64,000 nt of DNA from Ilyonectria destructans (taxonomy: Eukaryota > Ascomycota > Sordariomycetes > Hypocreales > Nectriaceae): positions 62,001-126,000 of the forward strand of contig JAHEWK010000027.1 in NCBI GenBank assembly GCA_020740775.1. The letters are read 5' to 3'. The notes under the pieces are model-generated. The model did not search any database, was not told where the DNA came from, and saw nothing but the letters and a program-made list of their open reading frames with translations. Shown piece by piece: positions 21,429 through 33,748 of this stretch; the first letter of the stretch is position 1; each line of letters begins with the position of its first letter. A program made the position numbers and the translations under genes.

Positions 21429-22913
21429 TCAACAGCTGTGCTCTAAATCGTCCGCCGCTTCCACGATATTTCTATTCTGCTCTCTGTGTAAACCATACAT
21501 CACTTCCAGCCACTTATCATTCACGAAAGGGTAGTAGATAATTTTTATCCACCTGCGCCTGTTGACCTCCTCGAGATGTTTTTTTGCCTCATCCCTCTCA
21601 CCTATTAAATACTTGAGTGCGCTCAGTGTCACGAGAGCAGTGAAACATGCAAATCCTATCTTGCCCGTAGGGAATAACTCGGCTGATTGGTATGCTCTCT
21701 CCCAGGTCCGAATGGAATCCCGCAAGTATTCTTTGGCTGCCTCTCCAGTCTCCTTTTTGAACTGATAATAGTGATAGCAGCCCTTCAAGCTCTGAAACCT
21801 GAAACTCAATTGCCCTTCAAATTGAGACGCGGACTGGGACTCTGCGAAGCGACCAAGAAACAGCAAGGCTGAGTTCGTGTCTTGATCCTTGGTACCAAAG
21901 GTGCTTAAGATGTCAAGGTGAAGGAAGGCGATGTAAAAATCAACGGTTTTGAAGGATTCGTTAGATAAGAGTTGGACACCTTCCGCCGGCTGACCGAGTT
22001 GTTGTTTTGCGGTGCAGTATAAAAACGTGCGGAGGATTCCCGGAGGTAATTGATCTAGGCACTCGAGGCATTCGTTTGGCTCTCCCTTCCAAAGTCTGTA
22101 CTTGGCTTCCAAACGTTTTCTTTGGCTTGACTCCAGGAACACCCGGCAAGCCTCAAGTTCGAGTAACATTTGACTGGGAGGGGTCCCGATATTTTCCAAG
22201 TACTTGAGGTGCTTGGTGGGCATAATGAGAGACTCATTTACCTTCTGCCACACGGTTTCGAAGGCCTCATCGCGTGGTTCTCCAAGATCATACATCGTTA
22301 GCATGGAGACCACAGTGAGGAAAACTGCAATGCCTTCTCCCTTGGTGTATGCACTGAGAGACTTCCGGGCTACAGATGACCGATAACACCGGGTGGGAAC
22401 CACCGTTTTGGGGATGCCGTGATAAGACACCTCGTGACAGCCGATGAAGATGGTGCGATATTTTATGATCGTCTTCGTCTGTATCGATGGCGCGTTCTCA
22501 AGTGCCGTAGCCAATGTGAACAAGCCGTCTTTGAAATGCTCCAAGACCCTTATCGCCCAACTTTTCTTGATGCTGTCATCGGAACCTCCCATAGAACTCT
22601 CAATCCGAGATATGAGCACCAATAGATTGCAAACTCCCCATCCTCCATAGTGTGTGACAATGTCTTCGGGTAGAGACACGTCGTGAAGAGGTATGCCCTG
22701 CTTGTTTTGGCCTTGCTTGTCATTGGCAATAAACACTAGGCAAAGCCTGTCGATAGCAATAGCACCCGATGTTGGTGAATGAAAGGGCTGTGTCAAAGCT
22801 GCAGCACAATCATTGCGAATGGTGGTACCTGAGAGCTTGCGCCTTTTGTGGTCGGGGACTTTCACAGTGATGGTGTCTTTGATGGGTTTGGGGTTAGGTT
22901 CTCTCACGGCCAT
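21429..22913 (-). CDS. unknown helical protein, 494 aa
   Basis: A single-exon frame starts at ATG 22913. The N-terminus is basic and disordered (KVPDHKRRKLSG, a possible nuclear localisation signal). It is followed by a beta/alpha part with HYGGWGVCNLLVLISRIE near residue 95, and from about 250 to 480 by paired helices resembling helical repeats (LEACRVFLESSQRKRLEAKYRLWKG style). No signal peptide or membrane span. I do not recognise the family. The frame is long and clean, so it is probably a functional gene. A divergent promoter region of about 650 bp separates it from the Hsp70-like gene. Confidence 0.65.
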   Translation of the reverse strand: MAVREPNPKPIKDTITVKVPDHKRRKLSGTTIRNDCAAALTQPFHSPTSGAIAIDRLCLVFIANDKQGQNKQGIPLHDVSLPEDIVTHYGGWGVCNLLVLISRIESSMGGSDDSIKKSWAIRVLEHFKDGLFTLATALENAPSIQTKTIIKYRTIFIGCHEVSYHGIPKTVVPTRCYRSSVARKSLSAYTKGEGIAVFLTVVSMLTMYDLGEPRDEAFETVWQKVNESLIMPTKHLKYLENIGTPPSQMLLELEACRVFLESSQRKRLEAKYRLWKGEPNECLECLDQLPPGILRTFLYCTAKQQLGQPAEGVQLLSNESFKTVDFYIAFLHLDILSTFGTKDQDTNSALLFLGRFAESQSASQFEGQLSFRFQSLKGCYHYYQFKKETGEAAKEYLRDSIRTWERAYQSAELFPTGKIGFACFTALVTLSALKYLIGERDEAKKHLEEVNRRRWIKIIYYPFVNDKWLEVMYGLHREQNRNIVEAADDLEHSC

Positions 22914-23565
22914 GCTTCGGAATGTAATGAGGGTGCAACTTGTAAACCAGATGCGACGAATGAAATCGACTTACACATGGGCCATGGTGGAATATAACCG
23001 AACGGACCCGCAAGTGTACTACGTAGTACGTAAACTAGCCAGCCCAGGGTCAAGCTGCAGCGTCCGGAACACGGATGTTGCCCCGCGGGGTACAATTGTG
23101 GAAAGTGTGATCGGGTGAGAGATAATAGCACGCCTACAGTGCATGTTACCCCTTCCCTGCGACTCGGCGCCTCCGGTGATACCCCCCCCCCCCCCCGGGG
23201 CCCCAAAAACGAATTCGGTTAGAGCCAGCTCCGCAAACAAGCAATCCTGGCTGTGGCAACACCCCTGGATCTTTCAGTGCCCCGCCGTTATCACGGTTTC
23301 GCTTCTACTGGATCTACAACCATGACCAGGATCCATGGTCTGCCACTAGGAACATGATCACTCGCCACTAGTGGATAGGCTGAGACCCCTTGAACGGGAT
23401 GAAGGTGCCAGGACTTCACTCCGCGAAACCCAACGATTCGATGAGCCCACGAAGGCTCGGGTACCTTTTGGTACCTAGACAGCCCCACTGCGCGTTCTGA
23501 GCATAAGACCAGCAAGGCTGCCTAAAACAGCAGCCACATTGGTCCATCTGTCATTACTGAGAAGA
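22914..23565. promoter_or_regulatory. divergent promoter region
   Basis: This intergenic stretch lies between two divergently transcribed genes. It contains a run of 17 or so cytosines followed by GGGG (about 23180-23200) and no supported coding. Individual elements cannot be assigned. Confidence 0.4.
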
Positions 23566-26311
23566 ATGGCATCCGTCCAACCCTCAATCACCGCCTCTAT
23601 TGATTTCGGCTCATCCTACGTCAGGGCTTCCTTCAACAATAGCCATGGCACTTTCAACGTCCGCATGGTACGAAACTGGCATACCAGTGACCTTTTCGAT
23701 GGCTCTGGAAACAACATGATGAAGGCCAGCGAGGAGTTCCCTACGTCGATATATTTCAGCAAAGATGCTGGGGCTAGGGAGAAATTTTCCATTGGACACC
23801 ACATCGGTGAGACTGTTCATTCCGGCTTAAAGGCGGCTTTGGATCCGGAAATGAGCAAGGATGGCGCGGGAGCAATCTTCCGCCAAATGTGCACAACCCT
23901 TGGGGTCGAACCTTTCAATATATTCAAGGCAGTCATGTCTAGAACAGTTGATGCTATGACAAAGACCCTCAATGAGGAATTCCGGGGCGGCTGGGAATGG
24001 CGCAAACTGATTTTCACGCTACCCGTCTTATGGACGCAGGGAAATCACAGATCCGACACGATACAGGGCCTGTATAGGCAGGCTTTGACGGAGGCAGGTG
24101 TGCCGGACAGCATTATCTGTCCCGAGTCGGAAGCGGAGGCATCTGTCAAGTTCTGCACACGCCATAAATCATTGCAAACTTTCGTGGGGAAGGACACTCC
24201 AGAACTTGAAAAGGTGAGTAAGGACTCGGTTATGAAAGTCCTGGAGCGTTAACCCTGAATTAGATCTTCTTTGTGGATATTGGTGAGGGCACTTGGGTGA
24301 GTATATCATACAGCGAGAAAGTGACTGTTTTTAACTGACCGTGAAGGACGCACTACTGTGCGTGATCAAAAACTCTGATGGTGAATTTGCTCAGATTGGT
24401 GAATCAATCGGGGGACAAGGCGGTATGGGCAGCGTTTGGGCGAAGGTCAAAGAGAAATGTACCGACCCGGATATCTTTGGCCAGGTTCAAAACAAATTCT
24501 TTCGCATGGAAACTCTTCGTGCCATCGATAATGGCGCCGGGGCTTATTGGAGTGAAGAAGAGGTGCGGGTGATGATGGACAACGCTTGGAACCCAGTTCT
24601 CGACGCCATTAAGAGCCAACTGAAAGGGGGGGAGGTGCATAAACTCGTTATGGTTGGCTCAGCGACTCAAAACCGCTGTGTTCAAAAGATGATCAAAGAT
24701 ATGATCAAAGAAATCGCCGGAGAGTTTGAGGCAGCCATCTACTTTCTCGAGGATGCCAAACCTTCGTAAGTCGACTGTCCTGCCGAACTGCCTGCAAGCT
24801 GACCATGCTAGGACCGTTGTCTGCAGGGGGGCTGTCATGTCTCGGCGCGAGTTGGATCCTATCAAAGAGCTCGAAAAGTCTGCCTTTGGCTTGGCGATCA
24901 TAAAGGATGGCTCGGAAACTGATCATTTGGTGATTTCGAAAGAAAGGGTCAGTCCGCTCAATCCTGCTGAACAACACCCTAGCTCACTCTGCACAGGGAA
25001 AGCCATTAGAAAAACTACGACGCCAATTTGAAAGTATAAGCGTTGCACCCGGCAGCAAGGAGGTTACGATTTGGCCGGTATACACTGAGGCCGAAACAAC
25101 AGAGCTTGATGATGCGGTGTCGATTGAAACTAATCAGTCTGTTCACGCTTTCAATACTACAGAGGCTACGTATATGGACCAGATCCGCCTGCCACTTCCA
25201 CACGGAGATTACAACAGCATTCTTTACATGTTTTCTTACGACAAATCCAAGGCAGATTGCATGATTCTGGAAACTTTCAACGCCTTCTTCTACTCCAGGA
25301 TAGCCTTGGAAATCAGAGGAGATGCTTCGAGAGTTATCCTCCAAAAGGATGAAAAATCCTTCATCAATCTGAGCCAAACTGAGCTACGATCGAAAGATTT
25401 TATCCAGCGCTTCGCCGCGAGATCATTGAGAACGAAGAAAAACCAGTCAGTCACCTCGAGTACCCAACTCTTGAGGGACGAAATAGCACGTGTGGTAGAC
25501 ATCGATTCCACCACAACTAAGCTGGAAGTTTTATGTCGCGCACCCATACATGGGCTAGTCAACGACACGCTCGAATCGGCCGGTGGCTTTTACTGCTGTC
25601 TGAAGCTGCCACTGCCACGGTTTGGTACATTGAAGAGGCTTCGACTTGTGAGCCTTGCTCACGATGAAAGCCCTGGTTTCGATTTGCTTCTGGCCGCAGG
25701 GCATAATCTCCTGCACTGGGGCCTAGAATGGGATGAGAGTAACAACACTCTCCAGGTGCGTTGTTCATCACGAGCACTGATAAAAAAGCCGAGCGAGTCG
25801 TCGGATGACGCCGCTCCCTTGCAAGAGCTCTTTGAACTCATCGAGGGGAAGCGACTGGTACGTAACGATTTCTTAGAAGCGACAAAAAAGCTACGCATCT
25901 TGCCTAACGCGGATCAACCACTTGATGACGAGCATTGGATGGCAATCTTGGAGAGCGACCATGTAGCACCGTGCAAAAGAAAAACAAGTAATACAGGCAC
26001 GAGTACCTTGGGAAAAAAGCCCAGGATTAATTTGGTAAGTACTTGCTCCTCGATTCCCTATTCATACTAAACCTCGACGGACACAGGCCAGCCCTGCGAT
26101 TGATGACGCTGGTGAAAACAGTGAAGATTCCATAGGTGGAGATGGTCCTGAAGAGAGCTGTAGTGACAAAGACCCCGACAATGGGGCCTGTGGGAATGAT
26201 AGCCGGTTTCAGGAACACGTTGAAGGCAGTAACAGCTCCGGAGATAACACATCTCCCCCAATTCTTTGTATTGAAGGAGGTATTTTCGAGGTGGATAATA
26301 GAACTCGTTAG
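23566..26311 (+). CDS. Hsp70-like ATPase, 832 aa, six exons
   Basis: A fungal accessory Hsp70/actin-fold protein. Exons 23566-24213, 24264-24296, 24347-24765, 24812-24947, 24997-26034 and 26087-26311 join with canonical introns of 46-52 nt and close the frame at 832 residues. The phosphate-1 motif is IDFGSSYVR (12-20). Phosphate-2 reads FFVDIGEGTWDALL across exons 2-3, with Glu replacing a glycine of the classic DIGGGT. The adenosine loop is VMVGSATQNR (about 328-337). The C-terminal third does not look like a DnaK substrate domain and ends in an acidic, disordered tail. Such divergent Hsp70s are common in filamentous ascomycetes with unknown clients. The start at 23566 (MASVQPS) is chosen because the upstream part of the open frame lacks an ATG. 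Confidence 0.8.
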
Positions 26312-27253
26312 AAATTCCGCGATGCCGAGGTGGATATTTTACCTAGAATTATTATGAACCTGGGAGATCAAAAGTCGCTAACGGTAACTCAGACGTTTAT
26401 GATAGGTGTGATATCTGCATATTTGATCCTATACGTTGCTCTACAGCTACAGAACCAGATAGACGTAAGTAGGTCGTTTGTCGCAGAACTAGCCTAATGT
26501 ACTTAATCCTCTATTTTCTTTCCTTCTTGAGGCAGATTATCTATCTACGACACGGCCGGTCTTGCCACACTCCAAGTGAGCGAGCGTTATGCTTCTGAAG
26601 CGCAACTGACGGCAAGGGAGAGTTCCTGCCAGGGCCTCCGTCCAGCAAGCCCGCAAATGCCCTCCCACAAGCCGTTGCATCGGAGTATCCTCTCCGCGAC
26701 AATGCCTCTGTCCCCGTCGAGCCACAACTGGAAAAGTCGCTCGTCCAACCCCGTGCTTCTAGTGATGGCGGTTATCAGCATGGCCTCGATCCTCGCAATC
26801 CCGTACTTCTGGGCCGAAAACTTTCCCTCATGCCCCTTCCCCCCGCCTATCCCGCCACCGCAGATTTCCGACGAAGACTACCATGTGGCCGCGCCCTTTG
26901 TATTTGATCGGTCCAGGGGCTCCTGAAGCAGTGACCCAATTCATATGCCGTCTCGCCGAGACTGCTCTCGTTCGACGTGCGTGTTGATATTCATATAATG
27001 TGCTGTGCCCGCCAGTGGTCCGCTTTTGCAGTAAGGAATGTATTTCTTGGTCTTAGGTTCTTAGTAATATTTTGTTATAGCAGGGTCGATAAGGAAGATT
27101 TTATCGTGACTTTCTATAGCAACCCATGCAAGTGTATGTCTAAACATGCCCACCAAGCCCTCTTGCCAATCCGGCCGATACTTCATTCTACAACACAGAA
27201 CCCAAGTCAACAAACCCTAACCAGCAGCCCCGGTTATTCATGACAACATTCTT
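26312..27253. other. no gene recognised
   Basis: Plus-strand open stretches follow the Hsp70-like gene, including a 116-codon frame (26576-26926) with a hydrophobic segment and Pro-rich end. No start, family or splice model holds together. The last part is probably the 3' UTR of the insulysin gene. Confidence 0.35.
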
Positions 27254-30200
27254 TTACAGCTTTGCGTCTGTATCCTCATACTCGACCAAATCCTTGACTG
27301 GACGCGCCCCGGAGCTCGCGGTCAGCTTGGACTTGAAAAGGCGCACATCCGTGATTTCTATCGCGTAGTCAACGGCTGTTGTGCCGTTCAAAGCTCGCGG
27401 CTCATCGGGCTTGGTCTGCTTCACTCCCAGAAGCTTAGCCTGTTCTAACAGTACCGTAATTGTCTTCTCGGGCAACTTAAGAGCCTCTCGGAGGTGATCT
27501 CCCAGTGATTCGACTGTCTGCCAGATCGATGGTGATGGGTCCTGCGAGCCCAGGCCCTCGAGGAGCCGTCGGATCTTGGTCCCTGCATCCAGTTCCTGAC
27601 CGAGGAAGTACTTGGAGTATTCTCGTTTCAGTTTCGCCTTCTCCTCCTCCGCAGTCTCGTGGGCCTTCTTCTGGGCATCCTCTTGTCGCTTCTGGGCACC
27701 CTCAGCTTCCCTCTGGGCATGAAGGTAAATAGCGAGCCGGGCTCGTTGGGTTGAAGATGGGTTAAAGTGCTTGTTGAAGAATTCCATAATCTCCGGCCGG
27801 GTCAGAGGCTTGATATGAGCCGCGTCAAGTTGGGCTGTTCTTAGTTAGCTTTCAAGTTCAAATACAGTCTCATATATCAGTGACACATACCAAGTTCAAA
27901 ATCATAGTACTCGTTGGCAATCTGAGCCCAGTGTCGGGAAGATTCTTGATCGAGGTTCCTTAGCTTCTGAAGGCGTCGAATCACCAGGCTTCGTTTGTGG
28001 CCCTCGAATTCGGAGTCCGACATCTTTTCCAAAGTCTCTCCAAACCTGGCCAAGAATGCCTCAATTCGAGAATCGAGGTATTCTGGTCTCATTTCACCTT
28101 GGATGAGGAACCGGAGTCCATAGGTGGTTGAGAAGAATCGTTCACTGGTGAAGACGACGTAACCTAGCTGCTCTTTGGTTCTGAGCTGATCAAAGGCAGG
28201 CTCACGGATCATCTGATCAATCAAGAGCGTCTTTGCACGAACTCCACGATCTCCCTTGTCTCCAGTGTAGAACCAGGTCTCAATACAGTGGTTGACGTTG
28301 GCGGGGTCTTTCAGCGTCTTGTTAAAGACGTAGTTGGATCCCGGAGGCAGAATGAGTGATCGTAGAATAGGCCACTGAGCCTGAGGCAAGATGCGAGGCT
28401 TCAGAATGGACTCCACCATATCCGTCACCTTCAGGGCATCCTCCCTATACATGTTGCCATGGACGTAGACTTCAATGTGGAATTGGGCCAACATCTGCTT
28501 CTGGAACAGTCGGACTGCCTCAACAGTGATATTGGGGAGTTCGGCAGCGAGCTCTTCCACGATGTACTCCCTCTGCTCAGCGTTTAGACAGTCAGTGTAG
28601 TCTTTCACCTGGCAATAGGGATCCTCCAACTGCATATTGTTGTATTCTCGGGTGCGTCGCTCTTTGACGATATCGAAACGGTCTTCCTTGATGTCAAGGT
28701 CACGCAATGTCGTGGCGACCTGTTCTAGAAGCACTGGTAGCTTGCCATTGTAACCGTTAATCTCCACAAGCAGGCCCCGAGAATCAAGGCTGACATCACA
28801 CTGTAACCCAGCCAGCTCCGCATTATACAAGTACTCCTCGAGAGCGTCGAGAACCAACATAGAAAATAGACGGGCCTTGACATAGTTCTCGGCTGAGTCG
28901 TGTATGAGTGGTGTCTTCAAACTGACAATGACGTTGGCGCGGGGGACCCAGAAAGTGTCATCCTTCTTCCACCACGTCACAGCGCTAGTGTCGTTGCGAA
29001 GAACACGTGGGGCCAGGACAGGCTCTGTCACTTCCTTCTTCTGAACCTCAAGTTGGCTAGGGATGAAATTGTTCTTGTGTGGTAGATGAAGGGCAGGGAG
29101 GCGCTGGTCAGGAGTTACCGAAGCAGCCTTCTCGAGGGCTGCCATCAGCTCGCCAGGGATCTTCTCATATCGATACTCCGTGCCGTACCACTTCTCCTTC
29201 TGATTCCAGTTGACAGGGTGGTTACGGGAAACAATGGTCATCCGGAAGTTGTCTGGACGAATGGTGGCCAGCGCATTCTCGATCTGCCGAGGCTCAAAGG
29301 TCCGTAGGCAGTCAAGGCCGCTTAGGAGCCATTCGCGTGGTAGAGGCTTCTGCATGACCGAACTAATCCTGCTTGTGAAGCGACTGGCGGATGTCTTCTG
29401 CTTGAACTTGAAGTCCACATCTGCCATTCCCTTCTGTTCCTCAAAGATCCATTCCTGCGGAGGTGTCTCGCGGAGAAGAGAGATGTACTGGAAGAAGATC
29501 TTGACAATTTCGGGATAGTTCTTCAGGCCCTATATTGCATTAGCAATCAAATCACGCCAAGTTTTCAAAATATTGGATTACCTCCTCCGTCAGGCGAACC
29601 TGCACGTCAAATATACTTGGTGTACCAGGGCATACTGGGGATGCGCTGGCGCTGACTCCATCAGCCCATCCCTTGGCCTTGGTGTAGAACATGACGCTGC
29701 CAGGGCCTTCATGTCCAATCAGATGGCTGATGTATCTGCTGGGTTGACACGCGTACAGTGACTCCTCATCGATGAATGGGAAGTGAAGGTTCAGTTCTCT
29801 TGAGTCCATGACAGGCTTCGCGAAACATTGCATGCCGAGGTCAGACTTTCGGAAAGGAACCTCGTCAAGCCACCGGTTGGGGGGGAGCTTCTTGTTGACG
29901 ACGGGGGAGAACAATTCAACGACCCATTTCTGGAGAACATCGAGCGACTCCCGGCCGAGGACTACAAGCTTCATGCGGTTGGCGGAGTAGTGCTTGGCAT
30001 GGAACTCGATGAACTTGTCCCGCACATTGATGCCACGTGCTTCAGGCAAGGTCTTGAGGACCTCGAAGTTTCCGGTAGAGAAGTAGCAGTACGGGTGGTT
30101 GGGGTTTGAGAGGGATTTTTCCAACTGGTAAAGTCGCCAGGTGTCATTCTGCAAGTTTTTATTGTTCTCTGAGTCAACCGCTTTGAGCTCTCTCTCGAGG

Positions 30201-30766
30201 GTGCTTGGGAGGAAGAGGGGTTCAATGAAGAACTGGGCAAAGCGGTCAAGGGCCTCGCGCAAAGGCGAAGGATTGCTATCACAGGGATTCTTGTCATCGG
30301 CCGGCTTGGCGCCAACATCAAGGAAGTAAATTGTGGACGTAGAGCGGGTATAGGCATTGGAGCTTCCCGAGTGAGCGGACAGATACTGGCCGTACTCGTT
30401 CTCAATCGGGAATTTCTTAGTGCCCATGAAGAGGAGCTATCCGGGTCGGCGGGGTCAGTCAAAGCTGCAGCAGATTTGGGATTGATGAGAATCAAGGAGA
30501 GCGTGGCTTACATGTTCGACGGCATGAGCCATGCCGGGGATGCCCGACTCGTCGCTGAAGTTTCCCACATTTACGTCGAGGGCGGCACTGGCCTTGTCCG
30601 TCTCAGGATCGTGGACCAGTAGGGCCTCAAGTTCGTTGTCAAGACGAATGACTCGATAGTCACGGCCGTCGAGCGAGGGCTTCTCCAGACAGTCCGTGAG
30701 CACCATCACAGGCGCAGCAGGCACGTCGGGTGTGGCGGGGGTGTCTTGTTGTTGTGAGTGAGACAT
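27254..30766 (-). CDS. ste23: insulin-degrading-enzyme-type M16 metallopeptidase, 1109 aa
   Basis: An insulysin (M16A, Ste23/IDE type), a zinc peptidase degrading short peptides such as pheromone precursors and signal peptides. Exons: 30512-30766, 29582-30436, 27891-29529 and 27254-27834; splice phases agree and total 1109 aa, normal for fungal members. The inverted zinc motif H81-A-V-E-H85 ends exactly at the first splice junction, followed by LLFMGTKKFP. The third ligand is Glu175 in KAVDSENNKN. The second half keeps the exosite and catalytic-arm motif IREPAFDQLRTKEQLGYVVF. A charged insert (about residues 940-980, QREAEGAQKRQ) looks like a coiled coil. The C-terminus is D-A-K-L, ending in the AKL form of a peroxisomal targeting signal, as in mammalian IDE. 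The gene looks intact. Confidence 0.92.
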
Positions 30767-32720
30767 GGTGCGCAATTGACATGTGTAGAAGTTCTAGTTG
30801 GTAATCCACGCCGACGGGGCTGCCATATTTGAGGAACACTAAGCGCCGTCAAAGTGGCTCACGTCGAGTGACAAACCGGACGAGCAAGTGGCCTCTCTCC
30901 AATATGCTGCAGAAAGAATCACAGCTAGATGTGTGGGCGTGAAGGTGGCAGACCCATGTTGATCGCAACAGGGCGGCCGCATAAGGAGGGAACATGGGTG
31001 GAGATGGGTCGCGAGGCGAATACGCTATTGATGCAGCCACCTAAGCAACCGACCAAGTTAGAACATGCGGAGTAGATCGCTCGGTGTGGTTGTACTGGGG
31101 CTCGGGGATGGGCATCTGGAACCAGCAAGGGTGAATGGAGCCCAAGGCGGAAGGGACCAGCTCGCCGATTGTCACCCAGTTGAATTGGAAAGTGCTGGCA
31201 CTGTGGTTGCTCCTGCGCCGATGTACTTCCAGACCGCAGACGCGCCGTCCGTCTTGTTTGGCAGGGCGCCAGTGAAGGACACCAGGGGAGAACTCATCGA
31301 TCAACCAGACACACTGTATCTGATCTCATGCAACGGACCACTCCCCTTGGCATCCTGTACTTTCCCAAGGCCGCTTGGAACAGAGCCTGCGTGGCAATTA
31401 TTCTTTCCGATCATCCAGGGATGGGAATCCGCTGGTGGATACGTACGGATCTGGACGCGAGCAGTCAAAACTATGATGGGTGGAGAGGCTGAGTTGGTCA
31501 GAACAGGGCTAGGGTCAAATAATCTCTTGGCGCGTTTCGGTGTAAGGGCAAGGTTCCCGCAGCTTTCTAATCATTCAATCACACCGGACTTGAGTGGCGT
31601 CAACAGGACCACCTCTGTTCGGGCTGACTGTACGGTGTGATTCAAGTAGCGCCGCAGGGACCTCTTGGATGCCGCACACCAACAGGGGCCATTGAGGGCA
31701 CGGAATTGTCACTTTTTAGAGATGCCCCAACGAGGGGTGCTTCTATGTAAAGGCGGAATGGGAAATGGTGCCAGGTACGTGCAGGTACCAAATTTGATGT
31801 GGCTTTCATTGACCCGGCAATCTATATCCCTCCAGAGTAACAAAAGTTATCCCCCTAGTCCCAGAGCTACCAGACCAGGCCCCCAAGAGGGCTCTGCCTG
31901 TTGGCAGGTGCCGGCCTAAGTACATCACTCGGTTGGAGCTGCACCTAGGGCATCGACTTATTACGATACCAGCCGGACAGGGAGAATTCCCCTATGAACG
32001 CACGTCTAAACCTGCAGTCAACTTCAAGTAGTGGCATATACCATAAACATCGCGCCACCCAACATCAGACAATAAAACGTGCCCGACACCGCCGTCTACA
32101 GGTCAGATTGCGTTTTTGAGCGTGTGGCCAGAGATTTCGCCGACAGGAGTGTCTCGAGACACCATGCTACGTGCAAGGAGCACTCATTCATAAGATCACA
32201 CCAACACCCTTAGCGTACAGCCAGGGGTAAGGTATTTTCTGCCGACACGCCGGTATCAACCCCGGCTTATCCGTATACCATGTCTTAACCGCCGAGCTGC
32301 GCCTTTGTTCGCGTACCTATGAGTCAATGTACGCTAAGATTGGGCAGTAATGCTAATCAATGTCCCATGCGTGACATAGCACTCACATCTGCATCAGGTT
32401 GTGAGAGGCGACACTCTTGGTCGGGCAGGCCACATCTGCGACCGAACGCCGCCGCCCATAGCCGCTGGACATGTTCACCGACATCCGTCTCTAATACGGG
32501 GCATAAATTTGGTCTCCTAGATTGCTCTGTGATTGGACGTATACGATTGGGTCGGTGAGACCCAAAGCCAAAAACTGTAGAGGGCTGGATACATACTTAA
32601 GAATAGTCCCAGGACGGGTATATATGAAAATTCTAGTTGGTTCATCACGCCGAAACCTCACCAACAACTTTTTCCATCTTTGATACATGTTTAGTCAAGA
32701 AAAATCCTTCAAACTCCAAC
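30767..32720. other. long intergenic region
   Basis: A 191-codon plus frame (31065-31640) lies opposite other frames and shows no family. Around 31345-31400 there is a stretch of about 55 bp resembling 34525-34575. The last 120 bases before 32721 are AT-richer with a TATATGA and are presumably the promoter of the next gene. Confidence 0.4.
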
Positions 32721-33748
32721 ATGACACAAAACGAGCAAAGCTCACTCGAGCCCCAGCCCCAAACAGGAAAACCAGAGATCCCGGACAGCGAAAAACTCTC
32801 CAGGTTGGACTTCGACATCACTTCGCTCCGATCGAATGAACAACTGGAAAATGCTGAAGCCGTTTTCCGACTGTTACTCCTACAACGTGAATCGAGCCTT
32901 GGGGAAACCCATTCGGATACGTGCCTCACGATGCATCAACTGGCCGAAACTCTCACGGCCCGGGGCAATCATGTTGATGCTTATAAGACTCTTGGAGACT
33001 TGCGCGGTCGATTGGAACGGTCACTAGGTCACAACGACGAAAAAGTGCTTCGGGTTGATGAAAATATCCTAAGGACACTTCTTCGCTTGGAGAAATATGA
33101 GGAAGTCAAGGTGCAGAGCCAAAAATTGATAGAGGTGGCAACAGAGACCCATGGGTGTGAGGGATACCTTACGGTTTGCGCAATGAACTACCTTGCGTGC
33201 GCCATCATCAATCAAGGGAGATTGGAGGAGGCCATTGGGATGTTTCGATTAACGTTTGAGATAACGGAGAAGCATCCAGAGATTTCTTATCCTGACTATA
33301 TCGACTTGCATCCATTTTTGAGGACAAGGGTGATTTCGAGAGCGCCAAAACGTTGTATGAAAGTGCGCTGTTATGGAGGAAGGCGAAAAACGGACCAACC
33401 CATCCGGACACTCTTGCCTCAATGATTGGCCTAGCATCAACATTAAGGCTTCGACGAGAGTTCACGGAAGCTAAGAGTTTGGTCACAATCGCGTTGAGTA
33501 CGAGCGAGTTAGCTCTTGGCTCGAATCATTCGCGAACCATTCAGGCTAGGGAAGTTTTAGCATATCTTCGCACCGATATGCTTTTCGAGTGGTTGTTTTG
33601 TTTAAGGATATCCATTTATGCACGAAATTATACTCAAGGGGGTAGTTTTCATATTGAAGCCGAACCCGGGAGTCTGGTTGATTGGAGTAAACCTCTAATT
33701 GGCATAAATTATGTAGTTTGCTACCTTGTATATACGTCGCTTGGGTAA
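32721..33748 (+). pseudogene. TPR protein gene with a frameshift
   Basis: A second kinesin-light-chain-type TPR gene, related in style to 7359-8456. The first frame from ATG 32721 reads through repeats (LGETHSDTCLTMHQLAETL, ERSLGHNDEKVLRVDENIL, GRLEEAIGMFRLTFEI) to about 33305 and then turns to non-TPR sequence. The next frame resumes the repeat immediately (SIFEDKGDFESAKTLYESAL, NGPTHPDTLASMIGLASTL, LGSNHSRTIQAREVL). One base is missing around GACTTGCATCC at 33303-33310. No intron fits. Either the gene is broken or there is a local sequence error. The reading after about 33560 also looks like non-repeat sequence. Confidence 0.7.

Noticed and set aside
23179..23200. Long poly-C run as a regulatory element
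   Set aside because: Homopolymers are common and error-prone in assemblies; nothing ties it to a function.
26576..26926. 116-codon plus frame with a DTAG word upstream, as a small GTPase
   Set aside because: DTAG appears in a frame with no other G-box and cannot be spliced to the preceding exon.
31065..31640. 191-codon plus frame upstream of the insulysin gene
   Set aside because: Long, but the composition is Gly/Arg/Pro-heavy without pattern and several opposing frames exist; probably chance in GC-rich promoter DNA.
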